Counted from the first letter of the stretch, positions 1 to 7,508 are shown. The stretch is DNA of 19,302 nucleotides from an uncultured Clostridia bacterium (GCA_946539105.1 CAMNHG010000017.1:1-19302); one strand, 5' to 3'. The notes: a model not told the origin generated them from the letters alone. Translations and numbers: made by a program.

Positions 1-1
1 T

Positions 2-61
2 ATCTTTGTGCAGTTGCCAGACCGCACTTCTATTATATCAGAAGGAGTATTTTTTGTGTAA
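2..61 (+). CDS. C-terminal tail of an unidentified protein (partial)
   Basis: An open frame enters from the left edge and ends at a TAA at 59-61, giving 19 residues ending EGVFFV. A strong rho-independent terminator starts 17 bases later, which supports this as the real end of a rightward gene. The fragment is too short to assign a family. It belongs to the chromosome, outside the integrated element. Confidence 0.45.
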   Translation: MFVQLPDRTSIISEGVFFV

Positions 62-77
62 CGCTAAAGCTTTTTTG

Positions 78-104
78 AACCCCCGATACAATCGGGGGTT
101 TTCG
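78..104 (+). terminator. Rho-independent terminator of the left-flank gene
   Basis: A 10-bp stem (78-87 with 91-100) closes a 3-base loop and runs into TTTTCG on the plus strand. It sits just downstream of the TAA at 59-61. On the minus strand no T-run follows, so it works rightward. Confidence 0.7.
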
Positions 105-108
105 ATTA

Positions 109-144
109 ACAAAAAGACCGCCATAAACGCATTGTTTATGGCGG
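109..144 (-). terminator. Original terminator of the tRNA-fMet gene, now separated from it
   Basis: On the minus strand, an 11-bp perfect stem (144-134 with 128-118) with a 5-base loop is followed by TCTTTTTG. It lies immediately beyond the left attachment repeat, where the downstream flank of the tRNA gene would lie before the element inserted. The element now separates it from the tRNA by about 16.1 kb. Confidence 0.75.
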
Positions 145-149
145 TTAAC

Positions 150-165
150 TTGGTTGCGGGAGCCG
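150..165. repeat. attL core: 16-bp copy of the tRNA-fMet 3' end
   Basis: TTGGTTGCGGGAGCCG is identical to 16283-16298. Read on the minus strand it is the last acceptor-stem bases plus CCA of the initiator tRNA. Bases 161-177 form a near-perfect palindrome (AGCCGTTT, one base, AAACGGCT) that overlaps the core and extends into the element, as expected for core-type integrase binding. Only this 3' fragment is present here, not a second tRNA gene. Confidence 0.85.
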
Positions 166-199
166 TTTTAAACGGCTTAAACAGTGGCTTGCAGCGACT

Positions 200-223
200 T
201 GACTGCGATTTTGAATGCGATTT
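200..223 (+). repeat. Left arm-type integrase sites (two copies)
   Basis: TGACTGCGATTT at 200-211 is followed by a variant, GAATGCGATTT, at 213-223. The same 12-mer occurs three times just inside the right end (16116-16150). Short repeats confined to both ends of a tyrosine-integrase element fit arm-type sites bound by the integrase N-terminal domain. The role is inferred from position and repetition. Confidence 0.7.
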
Positions 224-230
224 GCCCTGT

Positions 231-1427
231 TTATGCAACCTTTACGGTTTTTGTTTCGGATTTTCCCAATCCGATATTATTCAGTTTCATATACTCATCA
301 ACAGCTTTAAGATGAGCGGCTTCAAATTTTTCAAAAACATCACAATATACGTTCATCGTAACAGAGATGTCCTTGTGACCGAGTATTTTCTGCAAGACCT
401 TCGGCGGTACGCCGCTTTCAATGCAGCGTGTGGCAAAGGTGTGACGGAGCGAGTGGAAGGTCAGCTTTCCTTGGAGCGATTTGTCTTGAATATCAAATTG
501 CTTTAAGGTGTTCCAAAAATAATAGTTGACCTGTTGTGTAGTGACCGGCTTGTTGTTGCTTGACACAAACAACGTGCCGCCGGTTCTATCGCCGATACAC
601 TCTTTCAAAAAAGCTGCCAAATCGTTGTTAATCAAAACCTTGCGCATACCGGCTTCGGTTTTTGTTTCATTAACTATCACCGAGTTGTCGCCGCCGCGTG
701 ATGTGGTCTTGTTCACGATGATACAGTTGTTTTGAAAATCAATGTCCTCGATATTTAACGCACAAATTTCTCCGCCGCGCATTCCGGTAAACATAGAAAC
801 CAACATTATCTCGGAGTAATTGATGTCGTTGTTATTCAGCACATCAAGCAACCGTGCCTGCTCCTCTACCGTTAGCGCTCTGACCTTGTCCGTTTTCTTG
901 CGGGATTTAGGGACACGCAAATCCTCAAGCGGACTTTTATCGATGATCCCTTTTTTGATCGCCTTTTTGAAAACAGCTCCAAGCAACTGATATAGCTTAT
1001 TAAGCGTTGACTGCGCATAATCGAGGTTATCCTTGAAGTATGCGACAATGTCATCCTCTGTGATTTTGCGAAGCTGTTTATCGGACAAAGGAGTGAGCAT
1101 TTTCAGCGTTTCCAGCTTGCGCTTGTAGGTGGATTGTCTGATCTCGTTCAGATCAATTTGCTCCTCGATCATTTTTTCAGCCAGTTCATAAAAGGTCGTT
1201 TTATCAACTTTCTTAAACGCACCGGCTTTAGCCTGAATTTGAAGCTCACGAATTTTGTCCTTTACAATTCGTTCGGTCTTACCGTAAACGCTCTTGCGTA
1301 CTTTTTCGCCGTCGATTTCAAGATAAACCTGTCCGGCGTAACAGTTTCGGCTTTTTACAAAGTAAATAGAGCCGTCGCCGTAATCCATTTTTACTTTTCT
1401 TTTCGGCTTCTTGCCTTTAGTGTTCAT
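231..1427 (-). CDS. int: Tyrosine site-specific integrase
   Basis: This 398-residue recombinase should insert and excise the element by strand exchange at the tRNA-fMet core. An AP2-like arm-binding region lies near residues 15-70, a SAM-like core-binding domain at about 73-165, and the catalytic domain at about 180-375. The catalytic set is visible: R217 in GMRGGE, K256, H325 and R328 in HSLRH, H351 in LGH, and nucleophile Y361. I chose the ATG at 1427 because GAAAGGACGG lies just upstream; the frame stays open to 1487, but that stretch holds the promoter. The gene abuts attL, the usual place for an element integrase. Its stop is 8 bases from the nearest arm-site copy. Confidence 0.95.
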   Translation of the reverse strand: MNTKGKKPKRKVKMDYGDGSIYFVKSRNCYAGQVYLEIDGEKVRKSVYGKTERIVKDKIRELQIQAKAGAFKKVDKTTFYELAEKMIEEQIDLNEIRQSTYKRKLETLKMLTPLSDKQLRKITEDDIVAYFKDNLDYAQSTLNKLYQLLGAVFKKAIKKGIIDKSPLEDLRVPKSRKKTDKVRALTVEEQARLLDVLNNNDINYSEIMLVSMFTGMRGGEICALNIEDIDFQNNCIIVNKTTSRGGDNSVIVNETKTEAGMRKVLINNDLAAFLKECIGDRTGGTLFVSSNNKPVTTQQVNYYFWNTLKQFDIQDKSLQGKLTFHSLRHTFATRCIESGVPPKVLQKILGHKDISVTMNVYCDVFEKFEAAHLKAVDEYMKLNNIGLGKSETKTVKVA

Positions 1428-1458
1428 AATATCCGTCCTTTCGGAACCTAAAGACGCC

Positions 1459-1507
1459 GAATCGTTTCCGATAGTAACATCATACATCAGAAACGATTCA
1501 GAATCAA
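1459..1507 (-). promoter_or_regulatory. int promoter with an embedded inverted-repeat operator
   Basis: On the minus strand, TTGATT (1507-1502), a 17-base spacer and TATGAT (1484-1479) make a good sigma-A promoter facing int. A perfect 10-bp inverted repeat (GAATCGTTTC at 1499-1490 and GAAACGATTC at 1468-1459 as read on the minus strand) places one arm in the promoter spacer and the other near the expected start of transcription. This layout suits a repressor or recombination-factor operator. The binding protein is unknown. Confidence 0.6.
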
Positions 1508-1527
1508 CAGTTTTTTACTTTAAATCG

Positions 1528-1701
1528 TTAAACTCTTCTCTTTTTGCTCCATTCAACGAAAGCCTGCTCGCTGACCTTGTAGTTTTTGCCTACCCGGATA
1601 AGCGGAAAATCCGCACGCATCATAATCTGACGCGCCGTAGGCATACTGCAACCCAGTGCCTGTGCTACTTGCTTTGTATTCATAAATTTGATTTCTTCCA
1701 T
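1528..1701 (-). CDS. xis: Excisionase-like helix-turn-helix protein
   Basis: This 57-residue protein (MEEIKFMNTK start) has the MerR/excisionase-type fold signature: a helix-turn-helix around KQVAQALGCSMPTARQIM followed by a wing (FPLIRVGKNYKVSEQAFVEW). Such proteins bend DNA at attachment sites and push the integrase reaction toward excision. The ATG at 1701 is preceded by a strong GGGAGGG site; longer upstream starts lack one. It lies between repA and int, and int has its own promoter in the gap. Assignment to the excisionase family is firm; its direct role in excision here is inferred from position. Confidence 0.85.
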   Translation of the reverse strand: MEEIKFMNTKQVAQALGCSMPTARQIMMRADFPLIRVGKNYKVSEQAFVEWSKKRRV

Positions 1702-1717
1702 TGCGTATACCCTCCCT

Positions 1718-2518
1718 TCAAGCACCGTACAATGCGGCAGTATCCAAAGTATCAATAGAGTTGTAGAGAGCCGTCAGCAGATAGGCTCTCATATTTTTGA
1801 TTTCGGTTGTGTTCTTTTCAAGTGAACCGATAACGTATTCGATATGTTCGGCTGTCAGTTGCTTGAGCCGCCACCGAACCTTGTCTGTCGGAATGTTGAT
1901 TTGATTTATCCTGACGGTTTCGGCGGCAGATGTCACCGTATCGGCAAGCAGACTGACGATTTCATCCAACACGCTGCCGTAGCCGCGTTCTGCCAAAACA
2001 GCATATTCAATTTGATTGCGAATATCCTCTATCGCATCCCCGTAGCGGATAGATGGATAGATATTATTCAAGTCATTTTGATAATAATCATTCTTGATAG
2101 TATGCGTTTTTCCCATTTCCGCAAATGTGATTTTCGCATTTCCGGAATCTATATTTCCGCATAGGTCGAGTGCGTTTTTCGCACAGGTTGCTGTACTTTC
2201 CACAATGGGATTCACATATATCAAATTCGCCTTGCCAAGCCCTTGCCGTTTGCGGGAGATAAGATTTTGATTTTCAAGCTGCATATACACGCTTTCCGCT
2301 TTGTTGTTACAGCAGTTGAGCAGCCGCATAACGGTGCTGATGGGACACACTACATAACACCTTCCGTTTTCGTCCCGAAATCTCTCTCCGTTTCTGACCG
2401 ACAACTCATACAAGCTGAGCAAATACGAATACAGCACGATTGCCGAATCAGACAGCTTGCTCCGCAACGGCTCTGAGATCAATACTCTCGGTAGCTTTAG
2501 GAACGCTTTATCGTTCAT
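1718..2518 (-). CDS. repA: RepA_N-type replication initiator protein
   Basis: This 266-residue protein starts with the RepA_N domain (about residues 5-105): FLKLPRVLI, the segment DENGRCYVVCPISTVMRLL, then a helix-turn-helix-like region ending KRQGLGKANLIYV. RepA_N proteins start theta replication of Firmicutes plasmids and also occur in integrative elements. The C-terminal part (about 145-260) resembles the DUF6017 region often joined to RepA_N in such elements. The start is the ATG at 2518, after GGGAG; a TTG codon just before it is less likely. It follows the relaxase gene and precedes xis. It suggests the excised circle can replicate, which is inference from the family. Confidence 0.85.
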   Translation of the reverse strand: MNDKAFLKLPRVLISEPLRSKLSDSAIVLYSYLLSLYELSVRNGERFRDENGRCYVVCPISTVMRLLNCCNNKAESVYMQLENQNLISRKRQGLGKANLIYVNPIVESTATCAKNALDLCGNIDSGNAKITFAEMGKTHTIKNDYYQNDLNNIYPSIRYGDAIEDIRNQIEYAVLAERGYGSVLDEIVSLLADTVTSAAETVRINQINIPTDKVRWRLKQLTAEHIEYVIGSLEKNTTEIKNMRAYLLTALYNSIDTLDTAALYGA

Positions 2519-2545
2519 CAAAATCCATCTCCCTTCATTTTTGAT

Positions 2546-3841
2546 TTATCTTTCATATCCTCTGCTCTTGTTCTTCGCCCTTGCCTTTCGCTCATCATTA
2601 AGGACGTTCTCCAAGCCTTGCTCCATCACCTTAGAGCGCTCTGCGATATGCTCGCACAGCTTCAGCTCGTGACGGAGCTTTCTCAAATTGATTGTAATAT
2701 GCGATATTTTATCTTTGGTTTCTTTTAATTCATCGGCGCTGATTTTACGGCGTGAGTGTTTTCGTAAATCAGCCCTTTTATCGGTAAATGTTTGTATTCT
2801 ATCCTCCAGCTTTTGCTTATACGCAAACAACTCAACGTCGGTGGTAATCTTCTCCCTGCCCATCATCCTGACTTCCTCGCTTAACCGATCAAGGTAGGCA
2901 AGCTCCTCCTTGAATATCCAATGCAGCTTTGCAGGATCCGGGCGGCGATAGCTGTGTATCACGCCAAGCCTGAACGCATAATATAAATATATTCGATATA
3001 TTCCGCTTGTCCTTTGTAATATCCTATCGCCGCAAGTAGGTAGCTTGTATTGCTTCGGTCGGTACTGCCTAAAATCAATGCGCGGCGGTCGATCGTAGCG
3101 GTTGTTCACCAATCTGCGGCGGATTCCTTCGGGCGTGTAATCAACATTGAGCTTTACAAGGCGTATCGGCTTTTTGCCGCCCTTCGGCGTGATTGTCCAA
3201 TACTTCCGCCTGTCGTTCATAGTAAGCTCATAACCGAGTTTAGCGAGCGTATATCTTAAATCTGCCGTGTTGGTGCATTGTGACAATGCTTTTTCCATCG
3301 CTTCACGGGCGAGTAAGTATCTTGTCGGTTCGCCCTTCTTTTCACGATTGTAGTGATAGGACGAGCTTCTTCCTCTGACCGGCTTCGGGTTATAATACAA
3401 GCCGTATTTCTCACATAATCTGTCCGCCGTCTTTTTGAATTTGAACCACGCCTTTTCTTCTCCCCAAAGCCTTTTTCCATCAACAAAAGAAACGGAGTTG
3501 ATCACAAAATGGCAATGCGGATGTTCGGTGTCGGTGTGAACGGTAACCAATACCTGAAACCGTTTGCCCCAAACTTCCTGTGCAAATTCGGTGCCGATTT
3601 TCAGCGACAGCTCCGGTGTGATGTCCTGCTCCTTAAAGCTGAGATAACCGTGATAGGCTTCAATACCGCCTGTCTTGGCATAGGAACGCTTGACTGCGGT
3701 AAACTCCTCATAGGCTGTTTCCGGTTCGCAGTTGATACCATTGACGTAGAGTTTGTTGTTTGTCTTTTTCGGATTGGCTGCGTATTGAAGCACCCTGCTC
3801 AAACCGCCTTCGTTTATCGACCATAATTTACTAACTGCCAT
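2546..3841 (-). CDS. MobP-type relaxase (mobilization nuclease)
   Basis: This 431-residue protein should nick one strand at oriT and stay covalently attached to lead it into a recipient. The relaxase domain (PF03432 type) spans about residues 1-150. Metal-binding histidines are seen in VHTDTEHPHCHFVIN (H107, H109, H111, with H102 and D104), and Y20 in the LQYAANPKK segment is the probable nucleophile. The C-terminal part from about residue 330 is charged and helical, probably coiled coil. The ATG at 3841 follows GGAGGG by a normal spacing; the frame is open to 3901 but overlaps mobC. No type IV secretion genes accompany it, so it presumably uses a helper's machinery. Confidence 0.93.
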   Translation of the reverse strand: MAVSKLWSINEGGLSRVLQYAANPKKTNNKLYVNGINCEPETAYEEFTAVKRSYAKTGGIEAYHGYLSFKEQDITPELSLKIGTEFAQEVWGKRFQVLVTVHTDTEHPHCHFVINSVSFVDGKRLWGEEKAWFKFKKTADRLCEKYGLYYNPKPVRGRSSSYHYNREKKGEPTRYLLAREAMEKALSQCTNTADLRYTLAKLGYELTMNDRRKYWTITPKGGKKPIRLVKLNVDYTPEGIRRRLVNNRYDRPPRIDFRQYRPKQYKLPTCGDRILQRTSGIYRIYLYYAFRLGVIHSYRRPDPAKLHWIFKEELAYLDRLSEEVRMMGREKITTDVELFAYKQKLEDRIQTFTDKRADLRKHSRRKISADELKETKDKISHITINLRKLRHELKLCEHIAERSKVMEQGLENVLNDERKARAKNKSRGYER

Positions 3842-3843
3842 AT

Positions 3844-4191
3844 TTACCCTCCGTCCGGCGAAATGAAGCGGCGAACGATATCTGTACGGAACGCTCTCCA
3901 TTCCTTGACCTCTTTATGCAGCATAGGCGCGTCGATAAAACCGAGCGCATTTGCTTTTGCTGCGAGCTGGTGAACATTGTTACCGATAGCGGAAAGTTGG
4001 CGGAGCGCTTCAAAAAATTCCTTGCCGGGCTTTTCCTTCGGCTCATATCCCTGTATGAGCGATCGGATAAGTCCCGATTGAGAAACGCCTGCCTTTTTCG
4101 CTTTTCTTTTCAGCTCGCGTTCTTCCATCTCATTCAGCCAAACCCTTTTCGCTATTTTGCGTTTGCGGTTTGGCTTTTTTGTATCTGTCAT
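3844..4191 (-). CDS. mobC: MobC-like relaxosome accessory protein
   Basis: This 115-residue basic protein (MTDTKKPNRKRK start) matches the MobC pattern. A ribbon-helix-helix-like N-terminal half has AGVSQSGLIRSLIQGY at about residues 34-49. The C-terminal half has LRQLSAIGNNVHQLAAKAN at about 63-81, the usual MobC signature. Such proteins bind oriT and help the relaxase nick. Its stop lies 2 bases from the relaxase start, so the two are co-translated. The start is well supported by AGAAGGAAGG upstream. The non-coding stretch in front of it holds the likely oriT. Confidence 0.9.
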   Translation of the reverse strand: MTDTKKPNRKRKIAKRVWLNEMEERELKRKAKKAGVSQSGLIRSLIQGYEPKEKPGKEFFEALRQLSAIGNNVHQLAAKANALGFIDAPMLHKEVKEWRAFRTDIVRRFISPDGG

Positions 4192-4220
4192 ATTTATACC
4201 TTCCTTCTCAAAATAGGGTT

Positions 4221-4310
4221 TCAGGGGAACAAATCCCCTGACGAGCCTACCGTCCGTCCTTTGTGGGGGTACAGACGGTCTGCTCGATAAGATAGTGCAT
4301 TAGGGTATTG
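4221..4310. other. Candidate origin of transfer (oriT)
   Basis: Upstream of mobC lies a 7-bp hairpin (TCAGGGG 4221-4227, CCCCTGA 4235-4241). Next to it is a larger imperfect inverted repeat (outer arms 4242-4246 and 4282-4286, inner arms ACCGTC 4249-4254 and GACGGT 4274-4279). A short region GATAGTGCATTAGGG follows at about 4291-4305. Stem-loops next to a nick region beside mobC are typical of oriT. The nick position cannot be read from sequence alone. Confidence 0.5.
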
Positions 4311-4347
4311 CAACCGCCAAAGCACCTTGAATCATCATAAAATGACG

Positions 4348-4418
4348 TGCTGTCAAAAATGCTGTCACATTTTGATTGAAAACAGCGGTGACAGCATATT
4401 CCATACGATTTGCTGTCA
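4348..4418. repeat. TGCTGTCA repeat cluster between parR and oriT
   Basis: The 8-mer TGCTGTCA occurs at 4348-4355, 4360-4367 and 4411-4418, with an inverted copy at 4389-4396. Two of them extend into a 10-bp inverted repeat (ATGCTGTCAC 4359-4368, GTGACAGCAT 4388-4397). The last copy contains the stop codon of the parR-like gene. These could be binding sites for MobC, RepA or ParR. Which one is not decided by the sequence. Confidence 0.6.
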
Positions 4419-4760
4419 GCAAAACAGCTCTAAATCGTTGAGTACACTTGCGGCGTTAGCGGCTTCTTCGTCCTCGGTCATTTCCGAAACGGAAAAGGTA
4501 GTTTCGGCTTTATACTCTGAACCGGAAGCTATAAAAGCATAGGCTTCTAATTCTTTACGAATCATCTTGCGCAGTCTTTCAATAAAAGCGTTCTCCCGGC
4601 GTTCCTGCTCGGAACGCTTCATATATTCGGCGATTAGGTCTATCACAAATTTGTTTTTGGATTTATCCGTGTGGTCGCTCAGATTTTTCATAAAAACACC
4701 GACCTCGGCTTCGTATTCATCTGTTTCCCTGAATCGAATTGTCAGCGTGTACGGCTTCAT
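4416..4760 (-). CDS. ParR-like small partner of the ParM actin
   Basis: This 114-residue protein begins MKPYTLTIRF and has a ribbon-helix-helix-like N-terminal part (about residues 4-50, including SKNKFVIDLIAEYMKR). A charged helix follows at about 51-75, then an acidic C-terminal tail. Its start codon overlaps the end of the parM-like gene by four bases (TGA/ATG type), so the two are translationally coupled. In ParM-type plasmid partition the second gene is the DNA-binding adaptor that links the centromere to the actin filament. The call rests on this position and fold. Sequence similarity to known ParR proteins was not recognised. Confidence 0.6.
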   Translation of the reverse strand: MKPYTLTIRFRETDEYEAEVGVFMKNLSDHTDKSKNKFVIDLIAEYMKRSEQERRENAFIERLRKMIRKELEAYAFIASGSEYKAETTFSVSEMTEDEEAANAASVLNDLELFC

Positions 4761-5680
4761 AATCCAATCCCTGCCGAAAGCTGAACATTGGCAAGGTATT
4801 CATAGCCTTTTGCAGCAGCGCAAATATCTTCTTCAAATGTGATCCTCTTTGAATTGACCTTGCCGAAATTCTTGATCAGACAACCGCCGCCACCGGTTAC
4901 CCAAAGCCGCATTGTGTTTTCATCATAGCCGTGTTCTCTGAGTCTGCGGAATATTCCGTTGACATATTCCGCAGCAACGGCTTTTACAATAGCGAGGTCA
5001 GATTTTGGTATATCAGTCTTGCCTGTTCGCAGCACTTCTTCGAAGATATGGTCGTTCAGCTCACGCTGGGTTTGCTGCATAAATGCTTCACGGACGGCGA
5101 GTGTGCATTGATAAGTCCCGAATTTTTCGGTAAACATCTTGCCGGATTGAGGCTTACCGTTGACCATATACAATACGTTCATTGTACCGTTGCCGATGTC
5201 TGCGATGACGTTTACTCCCGTCAGCTTGGAAGCGTAGGGAGCAATAGCGGCATAACCCTGCGGATAAATGCTCACGCCTTCAATGTGAAGGTTGTATTCC
5301 TGTCTATGGAATGTAAAGCTGACTTCCTTGTTTCGCATAAGATACGCAGAAAAATCAGCTTTTTGACCGCTTGTCCAAGTCAAAGGCAAGCCTGCGGCAA
5401 TATAGATGTTAGCTTCGGTGATACTTTCCGTGCTCAGTTCTTTTGCGATAGCGGCAAGCGTAAGCACATAAAAATCCTCATCCAAGGATTTGTCGGAAAT
5501 ATACTCCTTGTGTTCTTCTCCGATCAGGTAATATCTGCCGTTATAGACAAGCAGCTCCTTGGTGAATAAAGGCTCGCTGTCATAGGCGATCAAGCCTGTT
5601 GGAAAACAGCAGCTTGCCGTTTTCATATTTCCGTAGCCGTGATCTATGCCGATAATGATGGTGTTGTTAAATTTCTTCAT
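4757..5680 (-). CDS. parM: ParM/StbA-family actin-like ATPase for DNA segregation
   Basis: This 307-residue actin-like protein has the three nucleotide-binding signatures of the fold: phosphate 1 (IGIDHGYGNMKT, about residues 10-21), phosphate 2 (VIADIGNGTMNV, about 158-169) and the adenosine motif (WVTGGGGCLIKNFG, about 260-273). Family members form filaments that push sister plasmid copies apart. The ATG at 5680 follows AGGAGG closely. A promoter (TTGAAC, 17 bases, TATAAT) lies at 5914-5886. With repA in the same backbone, it implies the excised or multicopy form is actively segregated. The ParM/Alp subfamily is not resolved. Confidence 0.88.
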   Translation of the reverse strand: MKKFNNTIIIGIDHGYGNMKTASCCFPTGLIAYDSEPLFTKELLVYNGRYYLIGEEHKEYISDKSLDEDFYVLTLAAIAKELSTESITEANIYIAAGLPLTWTSGQKADFSAYLMRNKEVSFTFHRQEYNLHIEGVSIYPQGYAAIAPYASKLTGVNVIADIGNGTMNVLYMVNGKPQSGKMFTEKFGTYQCTLAVREAFMQQTQRELNDHIFEEVLRTGKTDIPKSDLAIVKAVAAEYVNGIFRRLREHGYDENTMRLWVTGGGGCLIKNFGKVNSKRITFEEDICAAAKGYEYLANVQLSAGIGL

Positions 5681-5845
5681 TTTGGTTCCTCCTGTTTTTT
5701 AGTTTTGTGTTTTGCCTTTTTATCCCATAAGACTCTGACAGGCAACCCTTTTCGGCGCTGTGTCGTTTTTTCTCGCCCTTGGTACGCTCATATCATCGCC
5801 TACTTCACCGGGAGAGCTATCTCTGAGAAGGTCATTCAGTTGTTG

Positions 5846-5956
5846 TTAGATAATTACGAAACAGATGTTTGAATTATCTAAACACATTATAGCGACAGCT
5901 TGACAAAAGTTCAATGGTTTTGTATGATATATATTAGAGTGATGTTTATTATCTAA
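5846..5956. promoter_or_regulatory. Divergent interleaved promoters flanked by TTATCTAA sites
   Basis: The rightward promoter is TTGACA (5900-5905), 17 bases, TATGAT (5923-5928). The leftward promoter on the minus strand is TTGAAC (5914-5909), 17 bases, TATAAT (5891-5886). The two overlap face to face. TTAGATAATT at 5846-5855 and AATTATCTAA at 5872-5881 form a 10-bp inverted repeat around the leftward transcription start, and a third TTATCTAA lies at 5949-5956 after the rightward start. Sites on both sides of a par promoter resemble the parC centromere layout of ParMRC systems. A shared operator for another repressor is equally possible. The rest of 5681-5845 shows nothing recognisable. Confidence 0.6.
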
Positions 5957-5998
5957 TTTTTGAGAGATTTATATTTTCTAAAAAAAGCAGGTGACGAT

Positions 5999-7501
5999 AT
6001 GGCTGAAAACAAACCGAGTAAGGAGCTTTCCGAATACGATAAATACCGCATAGTGCGCTCCAATTCAAAGAATGTACGTCTTGACTTTTACCATAACAGG
6101 GTAAAATTTTATCCCGAAAAGAAGGCCATCAACATTGTCGTTGACTCTTGGGAGCGTGACGAATATATAGATGAGCTTATTGAAGCTGACGAAAGAGAAC
6201 ACGAAAAAAAACTCGGCAGTTCATACAATACGTATGAATCTGCCGAGGAAGAAACAGAATATGAAAAAGATAATTTAGAAGAATGCCAGGAATATTTTGT
6301 AAAATTTAAGAGCAAATACAACTTTCGAGCATCAGGTTTAGCAGGACCTTTCGCTGATGATACAGGTAAACTAAAAAACGCTATGATCAATATTATGAGC
6401 GGCTCAAATGTAACGCTCAATTACGGCGAGGGGATCCTTGATTTTATTTATGCTGATTTTCTGACTCCGGTTAAAAAGCTATATACGGTATTCAGCCTAT
6501 TGGAGCGTATCGGAAAGGAAGAGGGATATCATAGCAAGCCGGAAGATGAAACAGAAAAGAACCCTGATCAACTGACCGACGAAGAGTGGACGCTGAGGAC
6601 ATATAATGATTTCGATACTACTTTTCCTTTAATCAATAACATTGCTTACGCTTCGCTCTATTCGTCGATTTTTCCACCGCTCATTAAAAGCAGTAACGAA
6701 ACAAGCAAAAGCATAGCCCGCTACGGAAATTATCTGCTTGCGCTGCAAAAAGAGTTTTTAGAGCTGATCGAGTTTTGCTATGACGAAGATTTTTATCCCG
6801 AAATCATCGGCAGCTTATACCCAAGCGAGCGGCTTCATCTCTACAGACACGCTCACGATATGCCCACATCCTTTGAAAGAAAAGAAGAATTCAGGACTTC
6901 TCATAACATTATGGACGGCGACAAAATGCCTTACGGTACGACCGGCGATAAAATCATTAACGCCTTAAAGAATTTGAATTCCTCACCTACCGACGAGCAA
7001 AAGGAATTTGCCGAAAAATTTGGCATCAGCACAAACACACTTCTGTTTACTTTACAGCACCATATGTTTATCAGCGCAAGATATGTATGCAGTTCCATTA
7101 AAGATATGCTGGAGTTGGAGCTGACAAAAATGCTGGAGCAAAACGTCCGCTTCCGAAAGTGCAAGCGCTGCGGCAAATACTTTATTATGAAGGGCAATTA
7201 CGACACGAACTATTGCGACCGCATTGCCGAAGGGGAAACACGCACCTGCCAGCAGCTTGCTGCTTTGGAGAACTACAAGGCGAAAATCGCCGACAACAAG
7301 GCGGTTCCGATCTACAACAAATACTACAAGCGCTACGCCGCCCGTGTGCGGGTTCATCAGCTGAAAGAGGACGAATTCAACAAGTGGCGCTATCAGGCGA
7401 TCACCAAGCGTGATGAATGCAACGACGGCAAAATCACACCTGAGGAGTATATAGATTGGATGGAAGCGTACTTCCCGAACCGCAAGAGGAAAAATTTATA
7501 A
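5999..7501 (+). CDS. DUF6076-like protein with C-terminal zinc ribbon
   Basis: This 500-residue protein is of unknown function. The N-terminal part is acidic and helical with no catalytic motif I recognise. The C-terminal part (about residues 380-495) has a treble-clef/zinc-ribbon pattern: KCKRCGKYF at about 387-395, then NYCD near 404 and TCQQ near 416, followed by a basic helical segment (YNKYYKRYAARVR). This cysteine block is typical of DUF6076 proteins common in gut Firmicutes elements and suggests nucleic-acid binding. The start at 5999 is chosen for its AGGTGA site, although the frame opens at 5960. It is transcribed from the rightward promoter at 5900-5928. GC rises sharply from about 38% near the start to about 52% in the last 300 bases. 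Confidence 0.75.
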   Translation: MAENKPSKELSEYDKYRIVRSNSKNVRLDFYHNRVKFYPEKKAINIVVDSWERDEYIDELIEADEREHEKKLGSSYNTYESAEEETEYEKDNLEECQEYFVKFKSKYNFRASGLAGPFADDTGKLKNAMINIMSGSNVTLNYGEGILDFIYADFLTPVKKLYTVFSLLERIGKEEGYHSKPEDETEKNPDQLTDEEWTLRTYNDFDTTFPLINNIAYASLYSSIFPPLIKSSNETSKSIARYGNYLLALQKEFLELIEFCYDEDFYPEIIGSLYPSERLHLYRHAHDMPTSFERKEEFRTSHNIMDGDKMPYGTTGDKIINALKNLNSSPTDEQKEFAEKFGISTNTLLFTLQHHMFISARYVCSSIKDMLELELTKMLEQNVRFRKCKRCGKYFIMKGNYDTNYCDRIAEGETRTCQQLAALENYKAKIADNKAVPIYNKYYKRYAARVRVHQLKEDEFNKWRYQAITKRDECNDGKITPEEYIDWMEAYFPNRKRKNL

Positions 7502-7508
7502 AGAAATA

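Noticed and set aside
150..165. Second tRNA gene at the left end
   Set aside because: Only the last 16 bases matching the tRNA 3' end are present; there is no cloverleaf upstream or downstream.
6..506. Rightward open frame of 166 codons across the left end of the element
   Set aside because: It crosses two terminators and attL and then runs antisense to the integrase; no ribosome site or recognisable protein pattern.
4931..5569. Rightward open frame of 212 codons
   Set aside because: Antisense to the parM-like gene, whose actin motifs are intact; composition is that of a reverse-strand shadow.
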